This document shows, piece after piece, positions 16,556 to 24,797 of a stretch of DNA of 64,000 bases. Location of the stretch: assembly GCA_045636225.1 (NCBI GenBank), contig JAZTXB010000047.1, positions 11,239-75,238 on the forward strand, given 5' to 3'. The notes under the pieces are model-generated. The model did not search any database, was not told where the DNA came from, and was given only the letters and a program-made list of their open reading frames with translations. Within the stretch, counting starts at the first letter, position 1; every line of letters begins with the position of its first letter. The stretch comes from UMGS1613 sp045636225. GTDB lineage: Bacteria; Bacillota_I; Bacilli_A; RF39; UBA660. Both the position numbers and the translations under genes were made by a program.

Positions 16556-17842
16556 ATGTCTAAGAAAACTGTTTCGGAATTATGGGAAGAAATATTTTTT
16601 GATTTTGATATTATAAATAATATAAATAGTGAAGGTTATTTTAAAATAACGGCTGATGATATTAGAAAATATAAAGAGCCAAGATTAATGACTAAATTTG
16701 ATTATTCAAAACAATTACCTAAAATTTTCAAAGAAAATAAATTAGGAATTTTACCTATTAAAAATGGTGAATATATTATTGGTAAGTATAATTTGTTTAA
16801 GAATATTTCAAATACTAAGTATGAAGATGTTATTCCAATAAAAAAACAAATGCCTTCTTATATAGAAACAATAGATCCAGATAACATATATTCAGAGAGT
16901 AATGCATTAAATGTTGCTCTTTTATCAGGAATGATTAAAGATACTATTGGAGAAGAAGTGGTTGAAACTATACAAGGGAAGATGAGAGCAACAGGATTTA
17001 AATTTGATATTGATGGCGATTTAGGAACACAATCTATTACTATAGAGAAACCTGCTATGGAAATAGATGGTGGCTATGAAGGTAAAAAAAACGTGGTATT
17101 AATAGAAGCGAAGAATTATCTTCCTGATGATTTCATAATTCGTCAACTGTATTATCCTTATAGACATTGGTTTAATAAAGTAAATAAAAAAGTAGTTCCA
17201 ATTTTCTTTGGATATGAAAACGGAATATATAATTTTTTTGTTTATGAATTTTTAGATTTAAATAATTATAATTCATTATCTTTAAAAGAAATTAAAAGAT
17301 TTATAATTTCTAATGAAACTTCTGAAGAGCTAAAATTAAGAATTTTTAATAATATTCAGTTGCAAGAAGAAAAAAAACAAAGTGAAATGCCTTTTCCACA
17401 AGCAGATTCTTTTGCTAAAGTTTTTGGTTTATTGGATATACTTGATGAAAATATTAATTCTGAAGATGTAGCTGAATTTTATGAATTTGATACTAGACAA
17501 GGTAGTTACTATTTATCGGCTGCTAAATATTTAGGGTTAATAGAAGGAAATTATGGAAAGTATAAATTAACTACGGATGGTTTTACAATAATTAATGCTG
17601 ATACAAAAAATAGAAATGAACAATTGATTTCACTAATTTTGAAACATAAAGTATTTTACTTTACATACAAATATTATTTGGAAAATAAAAAATTACCTAA
17701 CAAAAAGTTTATTATCGAACTTATGAAAGAATATACGGACATACCAAAATTTAATAAAGATGGTAAAGAAAACGAAGTATTTAATAGAAGGGCTAGTACT
17801 GTAAGAGGTTGGGTTCAATGGATAATAGGATGTCAAGTTTAG
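16556..17842 (+). CDS. Orphan PD-(D/E)XK nuclease, type II restriction enzyme-like
   Basis: An upstream GTG at 16544 is in frame, but GAGGTG at 16541-16546 fits the ATG at 16556, giving 428 residues. The centre (about 165-185) holds a nuclease core: MEIDGGYEGKKNVVLIEAKN, i.e. D-x(n)-E-A-K, followed by a DDFIIRQLYYPYRHW helix. The C-terminal third resembles a winged-helix specificity domain. This layout is known in restriction-endonuclease-like proteins. No methyltransferase is beside it, which is odd for a type II enzyme. It has its own promoter and terminator and sits in an integration hotspot, so it may be a defence or selfish nuclease. Confidence 0.7.
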   Translation: MSKKTVSELWEEIFFDFDIINNINSEGYFKITADDIRKYKEPRLMTKFDYSKQLPKIFKENKLGILPIKNGEYIIGKYNLFKNISNTKYEDVIPIKKQMPSYIETIDPDNIYSESNALNVALLSGMIKDTIGEEVVETIQGKMRATGFKFDIDGDLGTQSITIEKPAMEIDGGYEGKKNVVLIEAKNYLPDDFIIRQLYYPYRHWFNKVNKKVVPIFFGYENGIYNFFVYEFLDLNNYNSLSLKEIKRFIISNETSEELKLRIFNNIQLQEEKKQSEMPFPQADSFAKVFGLLDILDENINSEDVAEFYEFDTRQGSYYLSAAKYLGLIEGNYGKYKLTTDGFTIINADTKNRNEQLISLILKHKVFYFTYKYYLENKKLPNKKFIIELMKEYTDIPKFNKDGKENEVFNRRASTVRGWVQWIIGCQV

Positions 17843-17853
17843 ACATCTTTTTT
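17829..17853 (+). terminator. Terminator of the orphan nuclease gene
   Basis: GATGTC-aagttta-GACATC followed by TTTTTT, overlapping the last codons and stop of the nuclease gene. Confidence 0.75.
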
Positions 17854-17867
17854 CTTATAAACAAACG

Positions 17868-17900
17868 ACCTGAAGACAGCCGAGAGGATCTCATTTTTTT
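17868..17900 (+). other. Att-like unit D: degenerate CCTGAAG-hairpin remnant
   Basis: ACCTGAAGACAGCCGAGAGG followed by ATCTC and seven T. It shares CCTGAAG, AGCCGAGAGG and CATTTTT with the three hairpins to the left but the right arm no longer pairs well. I read it as the chromosome-side right boundary of the hotspot. Confidence 0.5.
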
Positions 17901-17942
17901 ACTATTTATCATAAAATACTATTTATATGTTTAATTTCGTGT

Positions 17943-17948
17943 TATAAT
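17943..17948 (+). promoter_or_regulatory. Extended -10 promoter of the UvrD-like helicase gene
   Basis: TATAAT preceded by TGT (TGn extension), 37 bp before the start codon; no clear -35. Confidence 0.5.
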
Positions 17949-17985
17949 TTTTTTATAAGATAAAATAGTAAGTGAGTGTGATAAT

Positions 17986-20580
17986 ATGCTAATAATGATA
18001 TTAATATTTATATTAATTACCATTATCAATTATATCCTTAGAAAAATTCAAAATAAAATAGACTCATTTTATAATAAATTAGAAACTTTAAAAAAAGATT
18101 ATATCCCCTATTCTAAGTTTTTAGAAATAAAAAATGAATTTAATAATTTATATAACTTTACTAAAATTATTAGTTTTTGTTATAAAAAATTCAAGAATGA
18201 TTATAAAAATTTAAAAAATAATATAGATAGATATAATGAAGAATATATAAAACGAGAATTAATTAATCAAAAAGAATATTTTGATAACTTATTTGAATAT
18301 AAAATAGATAATGATCAAAGAAAAGCTATTTTAACTGATGAAGATAATACTTTAATCGTAGCTGGTGCTGGTAGCGGGAAAACTACTACAATTATAGGTA
18401 AAACAAAATTTCTTATTGAAAAGAAAAATATTAAACCAAATGAAATAATTACTATTTCATTTACTAATTCAGCAGTAAATAATTTTAAAAAGAAATTAAA
18501 CAATGATTTAGTAAACTGTACTACATTTCATAAATTAGGTTTAGATATATTAAATGAAAATGAAATAAAGAAAGATGTTGCTAGAGAAACTCTTTTACAC
18601 TCTATTATTTTAAAGTATTTAAAATCAGATATTTATAAAGAACCTGAAAAATTAAAATATTTTATTGAATTTTGTGCTTTATATATGCACATACCTACTA
18701 ATCCTGATGACAAAAATTTAGGAGAAATTTATGAAATTGAAAATGGTTATGACCTAGAAACTATTAAATCTAAATATACTAATTATAAAACATTAAAAAA
18801 TAATGGTGATTTAACTACTTTAAATAACGAAACAGTTAGAAGTTATGAAGAGTTAGTAATAGCTAATTATCTATTTATTAATGGTATATCATATGAATAT
18901 GAAGCAAAATATAAATATGATACTGCAAATCAAAATTATAGACAGTATCACCCTGATTTTTATTTAAATGATTATGATATTTATTTAGAACATTTTGGTA
19001 TAAATGAAAAAGGTGCTGCTCCTCAATATTCTGAATTTGAGGAACAAAGATATTTAGAGCAAATAAAAATAAAAAGACAAATTCATAAAATTCATAAAAC
19101 TAATTTAATAGAAACTTATTCTTACAATTTTAAGGATTACTCTATTTTTTCTAGAATTGACAATGAATTAAAAAAATATAATGTAAAATATAAGCAATTA
19201 GATTATAACGAAATAGCACATATAATAACAGCATCAGAAAATGATGAATTAAAATCTTTTTATACCTTAATACAAAAATTTATAAAACTATTTAAAGGAA
19301 ATAATTATTCACTAGATAAAATGGATAAGTTTTTAGAAGATTCTAAAAAGAACAATAGAAATTACTTAATATTAAATTTAATTAAAGATATTTATATTAA
19401 GTATCAAAACAAATTAAAAGAAGAAAATCAAATTGATTTTGATGATATGATTAATTTAGCTACTGAAAAAGTAAAAAATGGTTTATACAATAAAAAAATT
19501 TCTTATATTATTATTGATGAATTTCAAGATATTTCTTATTCTAGATATAATTTAGTAAAAGCTTTACAAGAAGTTAATAATTCAAAAATAATTGCAGTTG
19601 GTGATGATTGGCAAAGTATATATAGATTTTCTGGTTGTGATTTAGATTTATTTGTTAATTTTCCAAAATATTTTGAACATCCAAAAATTGTAAATATAAA
19701 TAAAACATACAGAAATAGTCAAGAATTAATTAATATATCAAGCGCTTTTGTTATGAAGAATAAAAAAGAACAATTAGAAAAAAGTATAGTATCTAATATT
19801 TCATTAGCTGAACCTATAGAGTATTATTATTATAAAAAAGATGTTTTAGTAGCAACTAAGAAAGCTATAAATGAACTTAAAAAATTAGGGTGCAAAAAAA
19901 TTGCTATTCTAGGAAGAAATAACTCTGATTTAAAAAAATATATTAATGTAAAAACATTTGATAAAGAATATGATTTGTCTGAAATATTTAATTTTCCTGT
20001 AGTTTTCACAACTATACATAAAGCAAAAGGTCTTGAATATGATGGCGTTATAATATGTAATATGAATAATTTTATTGCAGGTTTTCCAAATAAAATGTCT
20101 GATGATCCTATCTTAAATTATGTAACACTTTCTAAAGAAGATTTTATATTTGCGGAAGAAAGACGTTTATTTTATGTGGCTCTTACTAGAACAAAAAGTA
20201 AATGTATTTTACTTATACCTATTTTAAGTCCTTCAATTTTTGTAGATGAATTATATAAAATAAATAAAGATTATGTAAAAAAACAAATTATTGAAGATGA
20301 TGAGAGATTGCATAATCCAAATTGTCCTATTTGCCGTACAGGAATACTATTAATTAAAAAGAATACAAAAGATAATTCTACGTTTATTTCATGTAGTAAT
20401 TTTCCAAAATGTAAATTTAAACATAACTCAACAGATATAATTCATAATCCTATAATTTGTCCTAGATGTAATGGTTATTTAACTAAAAAGAATAGCAAGT
20501 ACGGACCTTTTTATGGATGTATAAATTACCCTCTTTGTAATCAAACTGCAAAAATTAATGATACCAAAAAAGACAATTAA
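17986..20580 (+). CDS. UvrD-like superfamily 1 helicase, helicase IV type, with membrane anchor and C-terminal zinc ribbons
   Basis: 864 residues. Residues 1-18 form a hydrophobic segment that could anchor the protein in the membrane. Walker A GAGSGKT is at 127-133, followed by motif Ia TFTNSA-like ITISFTNSAV. An insert at about 300-345 (YEELVIANYLF, YHPDFYL, YLEHFGI) resembles the nuclease-like insert of helicase IV. Then come IIDEFQDIS (about 510), GDDWQSIYRFSG, TTIHKAKGLEYD and VALTRTKS. The C-terminus has two topoisomerase-I-type zinc ribbons (CPICRTG...CSNFPKC and CPRCNG...CINYPLC). It should unwind DNA in 3'-to-5' direction during repair. Convergent with recG. Confidence 0.9.
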   Translation: MLIMILIFILITIINYILRKIQNKIDSFYNKLETLKKDYIPYSKFLEIKNEFNNLYNFTKIISFCYKKFKNDYKNLKNNIDRYNEEYIKRELINQKEYFDNLFEYKIDNDQRKAILTDEDNTLIVAGAGSGKTTTIIGKTKFLIEKKNIKPNEIITISFTNSAVNNFKKKLNNDLVNCTTFHKLGLDILNENEIKKDVARETLLHSIILKYLKSDIYKEPEKLKYFIEFCALYMHIPTNPDDKNLGEIYEIENGYDLETIKSKYTNYKTLKNNGDLTTLNNETVRSYEELVIANYLFINGISYEYEAKYKYDTANQNYRQYHPDFYLNDYDIYLEHFGINEKGAAPQYSEFEEQRYLEQIKIKRQIHKIHKTNLIETYSYNFKDYSIFSRIDNELKKYNVKYKQLDYNEIAHIITASENDELKSFYTLIQKFIKLFKGNNYSLDKMDKFLEDSKKNNRNYLILNLIKDIYIKYQNKLKEENQIDFDDMINLATEKVKNGLYNKKISYIIIDEFQDISYSRYNLVKALQEVNNSKIIAVGDDWQSIYRFSGCDLDLFVNFPKYFEHPKIVNINKTYRNSQELINISSAFVMKNKKEQLEKSIVSNISLAEPIEYYYYKKDVLVATKKAINELKKLGCKKIAILGRNNSDLKKYINVKTFDKEYDLSEIFNFPVVFTTIHKAKGLEYDGVIICNMNNFIAGFPNKMSDDPILNYVTLSKEDFIFAEERRLFYVALTRTKSKCILLIPILSPSIFVDELYKINKDYVKKQIIEDDERLHNPNCPICRTGILLIKKNTKDNSTFISCSNFPKCKFKHNSTDIIHNPIICPRCNGYLTKKNSKYGPFYGCINYPLCNQTAKINDTKKDN

Positions 20581-20593
20581 ATTGTCTTTTTTT
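20565..20593. terminator. Bidirectional terminator between helicase and recG
   Basis: AAAAAAGACAATT-aa-AATTGTCTTTTTTT: a symmetric hairpin with A and T tracts on either side, so it can end both convergent transcripts. It overlaps the stop codons of both genes. Confidence 0.88.
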
Positions 20594-22571
20594 AGTCTAA
20601 ATTTATAGATTCATTTAATAATTTAGTTAAATGCGGATAACTATCAATACCACTATCAAGTAAATATTCTGTATCTTCTTTAGCTCTCATAAGTATATTA
20701 AAATCTGTCTTAAAATCAGCCAATCTAAAATTAATATCTCCACTTTGTCTTACTCCAAATAAATCTCCACTACCTCTTAATTTAAAATCTTCTTCACTTA
20801 TTTTAAATCCATCTGTAGTTTTTGTCATTATATCTAGTCTTTCTGCTTCTCTATCACTTATAAGAACGCAGTAACTTTGAACTTCATTTCTACCTACTCT
20901 ACCTCTTAATTGATGAAGCTGAGAAAGTCCAAATCTATATGAATCAAATATAACCATCATAGTAGCATTTTTAACATCAACACCTACTTCTATAACAGTA
21001 GTACTTATAAGTATAGTTATATCTCCATTATTAAAATCTTCCATGACTTTATCTTTTTCTTGTTTTTCCATCTTTCCATGCATTACACCAATTTTGCACA
21101 CTTTACCAAATGCAGTTTGCATTTTTTCTTTTAACTTATCCACATTTTCTAAATCTATTTTATCTGATTCTTCTATTAAAGGTGCGATTACATATATTTG
21201 ATGTTTTTCTTTTATTTGTTCATACATTAATTCTAATACTTCTTTAATATCATTACTCTTTTTTAAATAAGTTATTATTTCTTTTCTACCACTAGGCATT
21301 GTTTTTATACTAGATACATCCATATCTCCATAAATAGTAAGTGCATAAGTTCTTGGAATTGGAGTTGCACTTAAATAAAGTATGTCCGGTGTAATACCCT
21401 TATTTTTTAAATTAGCTCTTTGATTAACACCAAAACGATGTTGTTCATCTGTTATAACAAGACCTAAATTATTATAAGTTACATCACTGCTAAATAAAGC
21501 ATGAGTTCCTATTATTATATCTATTTTCTTTTCTTGTAATTTCTTATATATTTCTTTTTTATCTTTTACTTTTAAATTACCCGTAAGTATTTCTATATTT
21601 ATATTTACATCCTTAAATATCCTTTTTAGGTTAGAAAGGTGCTGATAAGCAAGTACTTCAGTAGGTGCCATTAAGGCTCCTTGATAACCACTTAAATAAT
21701 TAATATATAAAGCTATAATTGCTACTATAGTTTTACCACTTCCAACATCTCCTTGAACTAATCTATTCATTCTATTTTGACTAGTTAAATCTTCATATAT
21801 TTTATCCACACACTTTATTTGATCTTCTGTAAGTTTAAAAGGTAAATTACCTATAAATTCATCTATTAATTTTCTATCCACACATCTAGTTAGTCCTATC
21901 TTATTTTTTTTATTTCTTTTTAAACTATTCATCTTTAACATAAATAAAAATAATTCTTCATATTTTAAATAAGCCATTCCTTGTTTTAAAGTTAAATCAC
22001 TTTTTGGACTATGCACATACATTACTGCATCTTTTTTATCTATTAGTTTATATTTTTCTTTTAGATTATATGGTACATACTCTACTACTTCAAAGTTATC
22101 CACACTATTTATATAACTTCTTATTTGGTTACTAGTAATACTACTTATAGAATGATATATAGGTTCTATTACAGGTACACTTGGAAGCGAACCAAATCTA
22201 ATATCACTCGCAACTATTGTATTTTTTATTTTATCATATTTTCCTATTACAGTAAGTTTTACTCCTACATTTATTTTATTTTTTAAAAAGCCTCTATTAA
22301 ATATAGTTACATTAAGTAAATGAGTACCCATATTAAATTTAAATGTCATTTTATTCATCTTTTTATTAAAGAAAAATAAACTAGGATTACTTTCTACTAT
22401 TCCATCAATTATTATTTTATCATCTTGTACAAGTTCATTTATATTACTTCTTTTTATTACATCATATCTAAAAGGATAATAACTCATTAAATCGTTTATA
22501 GTTATTATCCCTGCATTATTAAATATTTTACCAGTTTTAGGTCCTATTCCTTTTAAAGAATCTATATTCAT
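20592..22571 (-). CDS. recG: ATP-dependent DNA helicase RecG
   Basis: 659 residues, close to the family's usual 670-690. The N-terminal 'wedge' OB domain (about 50-140) is followed by superfamily 2 motifs: QGDVGSGKT (about 269-277), MAPTEVLAYQH, ITDEQHRFG (the RecG DEQH box), LYLSATPIPRT, TTVIEVGVDV and QLRGRVGR. It remodels stalled replication forks and Holliday junctions. The N-terminus 'MNIDSLKGIGPKTGKIFNNAGI' carries the helix-hairpin-helix common in Firmicutes RecG. It is 7 bp downstream of the small exporter gene on the same strand. Confidence 0.97.
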   Translation of the reverse strand: MNIDSLKGIGPKTGKIFNNAGIITINDLMSYYPFRYDVIKRSNINELVQDDKIIIDGIVESNPSLFFFNKKMNKMTFKFNMGTHLLNVTIFNRGFLKNKINVGVKLTVIGKYDKIKNTIVASDIRFGSLPSVPVIEPIYHSISSITSNQIRSYINSVDNFEVVEYVPYNLKEKYKLIDKKDAVMYVHSPKSDLTLKQGMAYLKYEELFLFMLKMNSLKRNKKNKIGLTRCVDRKLIDEFIGNLPFKLTEDQIKCVDKIYEDLTSQNRMNRLVQGDVGSGKTIVAIIALYINYLSGYQGALMAPTEVLAYQHLSNLKRIFKDVNINIEILTGNLKVKDKKEIYKKLQEKKIDIIIGTHALFSSDVTYNNLGLVITDEQHRFGVNQRANLKNKGITPDILYLSATPIPRTYALTIYGDMDVSSIKTMPSGRKEIITYLKKSNDIKEVLELMYEQIKEKHQIYVIAPLIEESDKIDLENVDKLKEKMQTAFGKVCKIGVMHGKMEKQEKDKVMEDFNNGDITILISTTVIEVGVDVKNATMMVIFDSYRFGLSQLHQLRGRVGRNEVQSYCVLISDREAERLDIMTKTTDGFKISEEDFKLRGSGDLFGVRQSGDINFRLADFKTDFNILMRAKEDTEYLLDSGIDSYPHLTKLLNESINLD

Positions 22572-22578
22572 AAATCTC

Positions 22579-23097
22579 CTATATTATATTAGATAAAATT
22601 CCAAACGATAATAACATCATTATTACTGATGCGATAAATACTCCAAGAACGGCAGCTAAGAAAGATTTTTTCTTATCCATTTCAAGTACACTAGCAATTA
22701 AACATCCTGTCCAAGCACCAGTACCTGGAAGTGGAATACCTACAAAAAGAACAAGTCCCCAGTAACCATATTTTTCTATTTGACCTTTATGTTTTTCAAC
22801 TTTATTATCTAACCATTTAGCAATTCCGTTTATTTTTTTACTTTTACTATTTCTCATAAAATTTAATATTTTATTTATAAGCCATAGTATTAAAGGTATT
22901 GGTATTATATTTCCTATAGTACAAATTAAATAACTTACCCAAGGATTCATTCCTAAAAGAGAAGCAGCTATTAATCCACCTCTTAATTCTAATATTGGGC
23001 ACATTGATATTATAAATACTATTATCTCTTTAATAAATGGCATAGTTGCTAAAGAGCCAAACATTCCTACTATAAAATTTACTATTTTTTCTGACAT
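22579..23097 (-). CDS. Small multidrug export protein family (COG2426) membrane protein
   Basis: The open frame begins with a GTG at 23106, but ATAGGTGAT is the ribosome site for the ATG at 23095-23097, giving 172 residues. About four hydrophobic segments are seen. The family signature is present: CPILELRGGLIAASLLGMNPW (central Glu-Leu-Arg-Gly-Gly) and GIPLPGTGAWTGCLIAS. These are integral membrane proteins named for putative export; the true substrate is unclear. It precedes recG by 7 bp. Confidence 0.85.
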   Translation of the reverse strand: MSEKIVNFIVGMFGSLATMPFIKEIIVFIISMCPILELRGGLIAASLLGMNPWVSYLICTIGNIIPIPLILWLINKILNFMRNSKSKKINGIAKWLDNKVEKHKGQIEKYGYWGLVLFVGIPLPGTGAWTGCLIASVLEMDKKKSFLAAVLGVFIASVIMMLLSFGILSNII

Positions 23098-23241
23098 TTT
23101 TATCACCTATATAAGTATATCATTTATTAATAATTATGTAAATTAAGTATATAAAAATTGTATAAAACCTTTAATAAAAAGGGTACAAAATACACTAAGT
23201 ATGATAAATTTAAACTTTTTTTAAAAAAGTAAAAAAAAGTA

Positions 23242-23270
23242 TTGACAAAAGCACTTTTTTGGATTAGTAT
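23242..23270 (+). promoter_or_regulatory. Strong sigma-A promoter of the candidate small RNA
   Basis: Perfect -35 TTGACA (23242-23247), exactly 17 bp, then TAGTAT (23265-23270). Among the closest to consensus in the window, yet no coding frame follows on this strand. Confidence 0.8.
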
Positions 23271-23276
23271 ATTAAG

Positions 23277-23371
23277 TACCAATTCGGAATTAGGCGAATT
23301 GGTGCTAGTATCACACTAGCCAACCCCTTTTTATTCTTTTATAGAAACTGCTCAGGGGGCAGTTTCTTTTT
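23277..23371 (+). ncRNA. Candidate stand-alone small RNA of about 95 nt
   Basis: Downstream of a consensus promoter lie three perfect stems. The first is ACCAATTCG/CGAATTGGT (23278-23286 with 23295-23303, 8-nt loop). The second is GCTAGT/ACTAGC (23304-23309 with 23315-23320, 5-nt loop). The third is the terminator stem AGAAACTGC/GCAGTTTCT (23343-23351 with 23359-23367) with a T tail. The linker CAACCCC (23321-23327) is complementary to GGGG in the terminator loop, so a pseudoknot is possible. No ORF or ribosome site fits inside. I do not recognise the family. Confidence 0.7.
23343..23371 (+). terminator. Terminator of the candidate small RNA
   Basis: 9-bp perfect stem, TCAGGGG loop, T-run ending TTTTTG. 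Confidence 0.85.
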
Positions 23372-23386
23372 GTTATATAAAATAAA

Positions 23387-23407
23387 AGAGTTTAATTTAT
23401 AAACTCT
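23387..23407 (-). terminator. Terminator of hemW
   Basis: Minus-strand AGAGTTT-ataaatt-AAACTCT followed by TTTTATTTT; the stem includes the hemW stop codon. Confidence 0.75.
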
Positions 23408-24504
23408 ATTAATATATCATTAGAAACATATATATATTTAGGATTTATATATATGTTTTTTTCATTTTCTATTAACTTATTTTGTTTTAATAAATTACTT
23501 ACTACATCTATACTTTTTATGTCAATATTATATTTATTATAAAACTCTTTTTTATTTATACCATTAATTTTTCTAAGTCCTAATATAAATTCTTTTTGTA
23601 TAGTTTCTTGTAAATCTAATCTATGTTCATTAAGTCGATAATTCCCATTAAAATACTCATTAATACTTCTAGTATTATCATATCTAACATCGTTTATATA
23701 ACCAGAAGCACCTACTCCAAATCCATAATATTCATTGTTATTCCAGTATGTTAAATTATGTTTAGATTCATAACCTTCTTTTGCAAAATTACTTACTTCA
23801 TAATGTTTATAGTTATGATTTTCTAATGTATTTATTATAGTATTATACATTTCATAATCTAACTCTTCATTTATATTTTTTTCTTTATTTATATAAAGCA
23901 TAGTATGTGGTTCTATTATAAGTGAATATGTTGATATATGAGTTATATCAAGTTCTAAAAAGCTATTTAAATCATCTTTTAACTCTTCTATAGTTTGTTC
24001 TTTTAAAGCATATATTAAATCTATATTTATATTATTAAAACCAATTTCTTTAGCAAGTTTTATTTTATTTTTAATAATATCTTTATTATGATTTCTATTT
24101 AAAAACTTTAAATATTTATCATTAAATGTTTGAATACCAATACTAAGTCTATTTACACCATTATCATATAATAATTTTAATTTTTCTTCTGTAATATTTT
24201 CTATATTACATTCAAAAGTAAATTCTATATTTTGAGATTTATTAAATACTTTTATAATATTAAAAAGTCTATCTAATTGTTTTATGTCTAAAGCGCTTGG
24301 AGTTCCTCCGCCTATGTATAAAGTACTTATACCTTCTCCATTATAGTTTTGATTTATTTCATTACTAAGCGAATCTAAATATTTATAAACCCAATTATCA
24401 TTTTTTAAAAATTTACAAAAATCACAATAACTACAAATTGAGTCACAAAACGGTATATGTATATATACCGATTTATCTTCTTTTATTACCTGTAAATTTT
24501 CCAT
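23392..24504 (-). CDS. hemW: HemW-like radical SAM heme chaperone
   Basis: The ATG at 24510 abuts the AAGGG site, so the next ATG at 24504 is the better start (370 residues). The radical SAM cluster motif is CDSICSYCDF (C-x3-C-x2-C), preceded by YIHIPF. GGGTPS, NRLSIGIQTFND and the HemW-type region YEVSNFAKEGYESKHNLTYW follow. The extra Cys of HemW directly after the motif (CDFCKF) is present, while it is commonly annotated as coproporphyrinogen oxidase. It is thought to deliver heme to respiratory proteins. Gene order lepA to hemW is classic in Firmicutes, here with two HTH genes in between. Confidence 0.92.
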   Translation of the reverse strand: MENLQVIKEDKSVYIHIPFCDSICSYCDFCKFLKNDNWVYKYLDSLSNEINQNYNGEGISTLYIGGGTPSALDIKQLDRLFNIIKVFNKSQNIEFTFECNIENITEEKLKLLYDNGVNRLSIGIQTFNDKYLKFLNRNHNKDIIKNKIKLAKEIGFNNINIDLIYALKEQTIEELKDDLNSFLELDITHISTYSLIIEPHTMLYINKEKNINEELDYEMYNTIINTLENHNYKHYEVSNFAKEGYESKHNLTYWNNNEYYGFGVGASGYINDVRYDNTRSINEYFNGNYRLNEHRLDLQETIQKEFILGLRKINGINKKEFYNKYNIDIKSIDVVSNLLKQNKLIENEKNIYINPKYIYVSNDILIEFIN

Positions 24505-24796
24505 TTTCATCCCTTATAGGTATATTATTCATAGTAGAATTAATTCCACCTATTCCTAATCCATTAGCTTTGTTAAGTTTTAATCTTTCACTTATTTGTT
24601 TTAATTTTTCCCTAGCTTCATCAGAATAAATTAAACTAATATATCCTACGTCATTTAAATCTCTTGGAATTGTTGAAGTAGGAATTTGCATTATCTTTGA
24701 TAGTTCATTAATAGATATTTGATCATATGATAGAAAAGTATCTACTATTAATTTTATTCTTTCAACCTTTTCTATACGCTGCGCTTCACTCATCAT
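24473..24796 (-). CDS. Small HTH DNA-binding protein overlapping hemW
   Basis: The longest frame begins at 24823, but the ATGATG at 24791-24796, just after the preceding stop, is a more likely start by coupling, giving about 107 residues. An HTH is at ISINELSKIMQIPTSTIPRDL and a second part reads YISLIYSDEAREKLKQISERLK. The tail NGLGIGGINSTMNNIPIRDE is flexible. Its end overlaps the hemW start by 32 bp. Its HTH aligns with the N-terminal HTH of the upstream neighbour (24798-25772). A regulator is likely; target unknown. The start is uncertain. Confidence 0.6.
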   Translation of the reverse strand: MMSEAQRIEKVERIKLIVDTFLSYDQISINELSKIMQIPTSTIPRDLNDVGYISLIYSDEAREKLKQISERLKLNKANGLGIGGINSTMNNIPIRDENGKFTGNKRR

Positions 24797-24797
24797 A

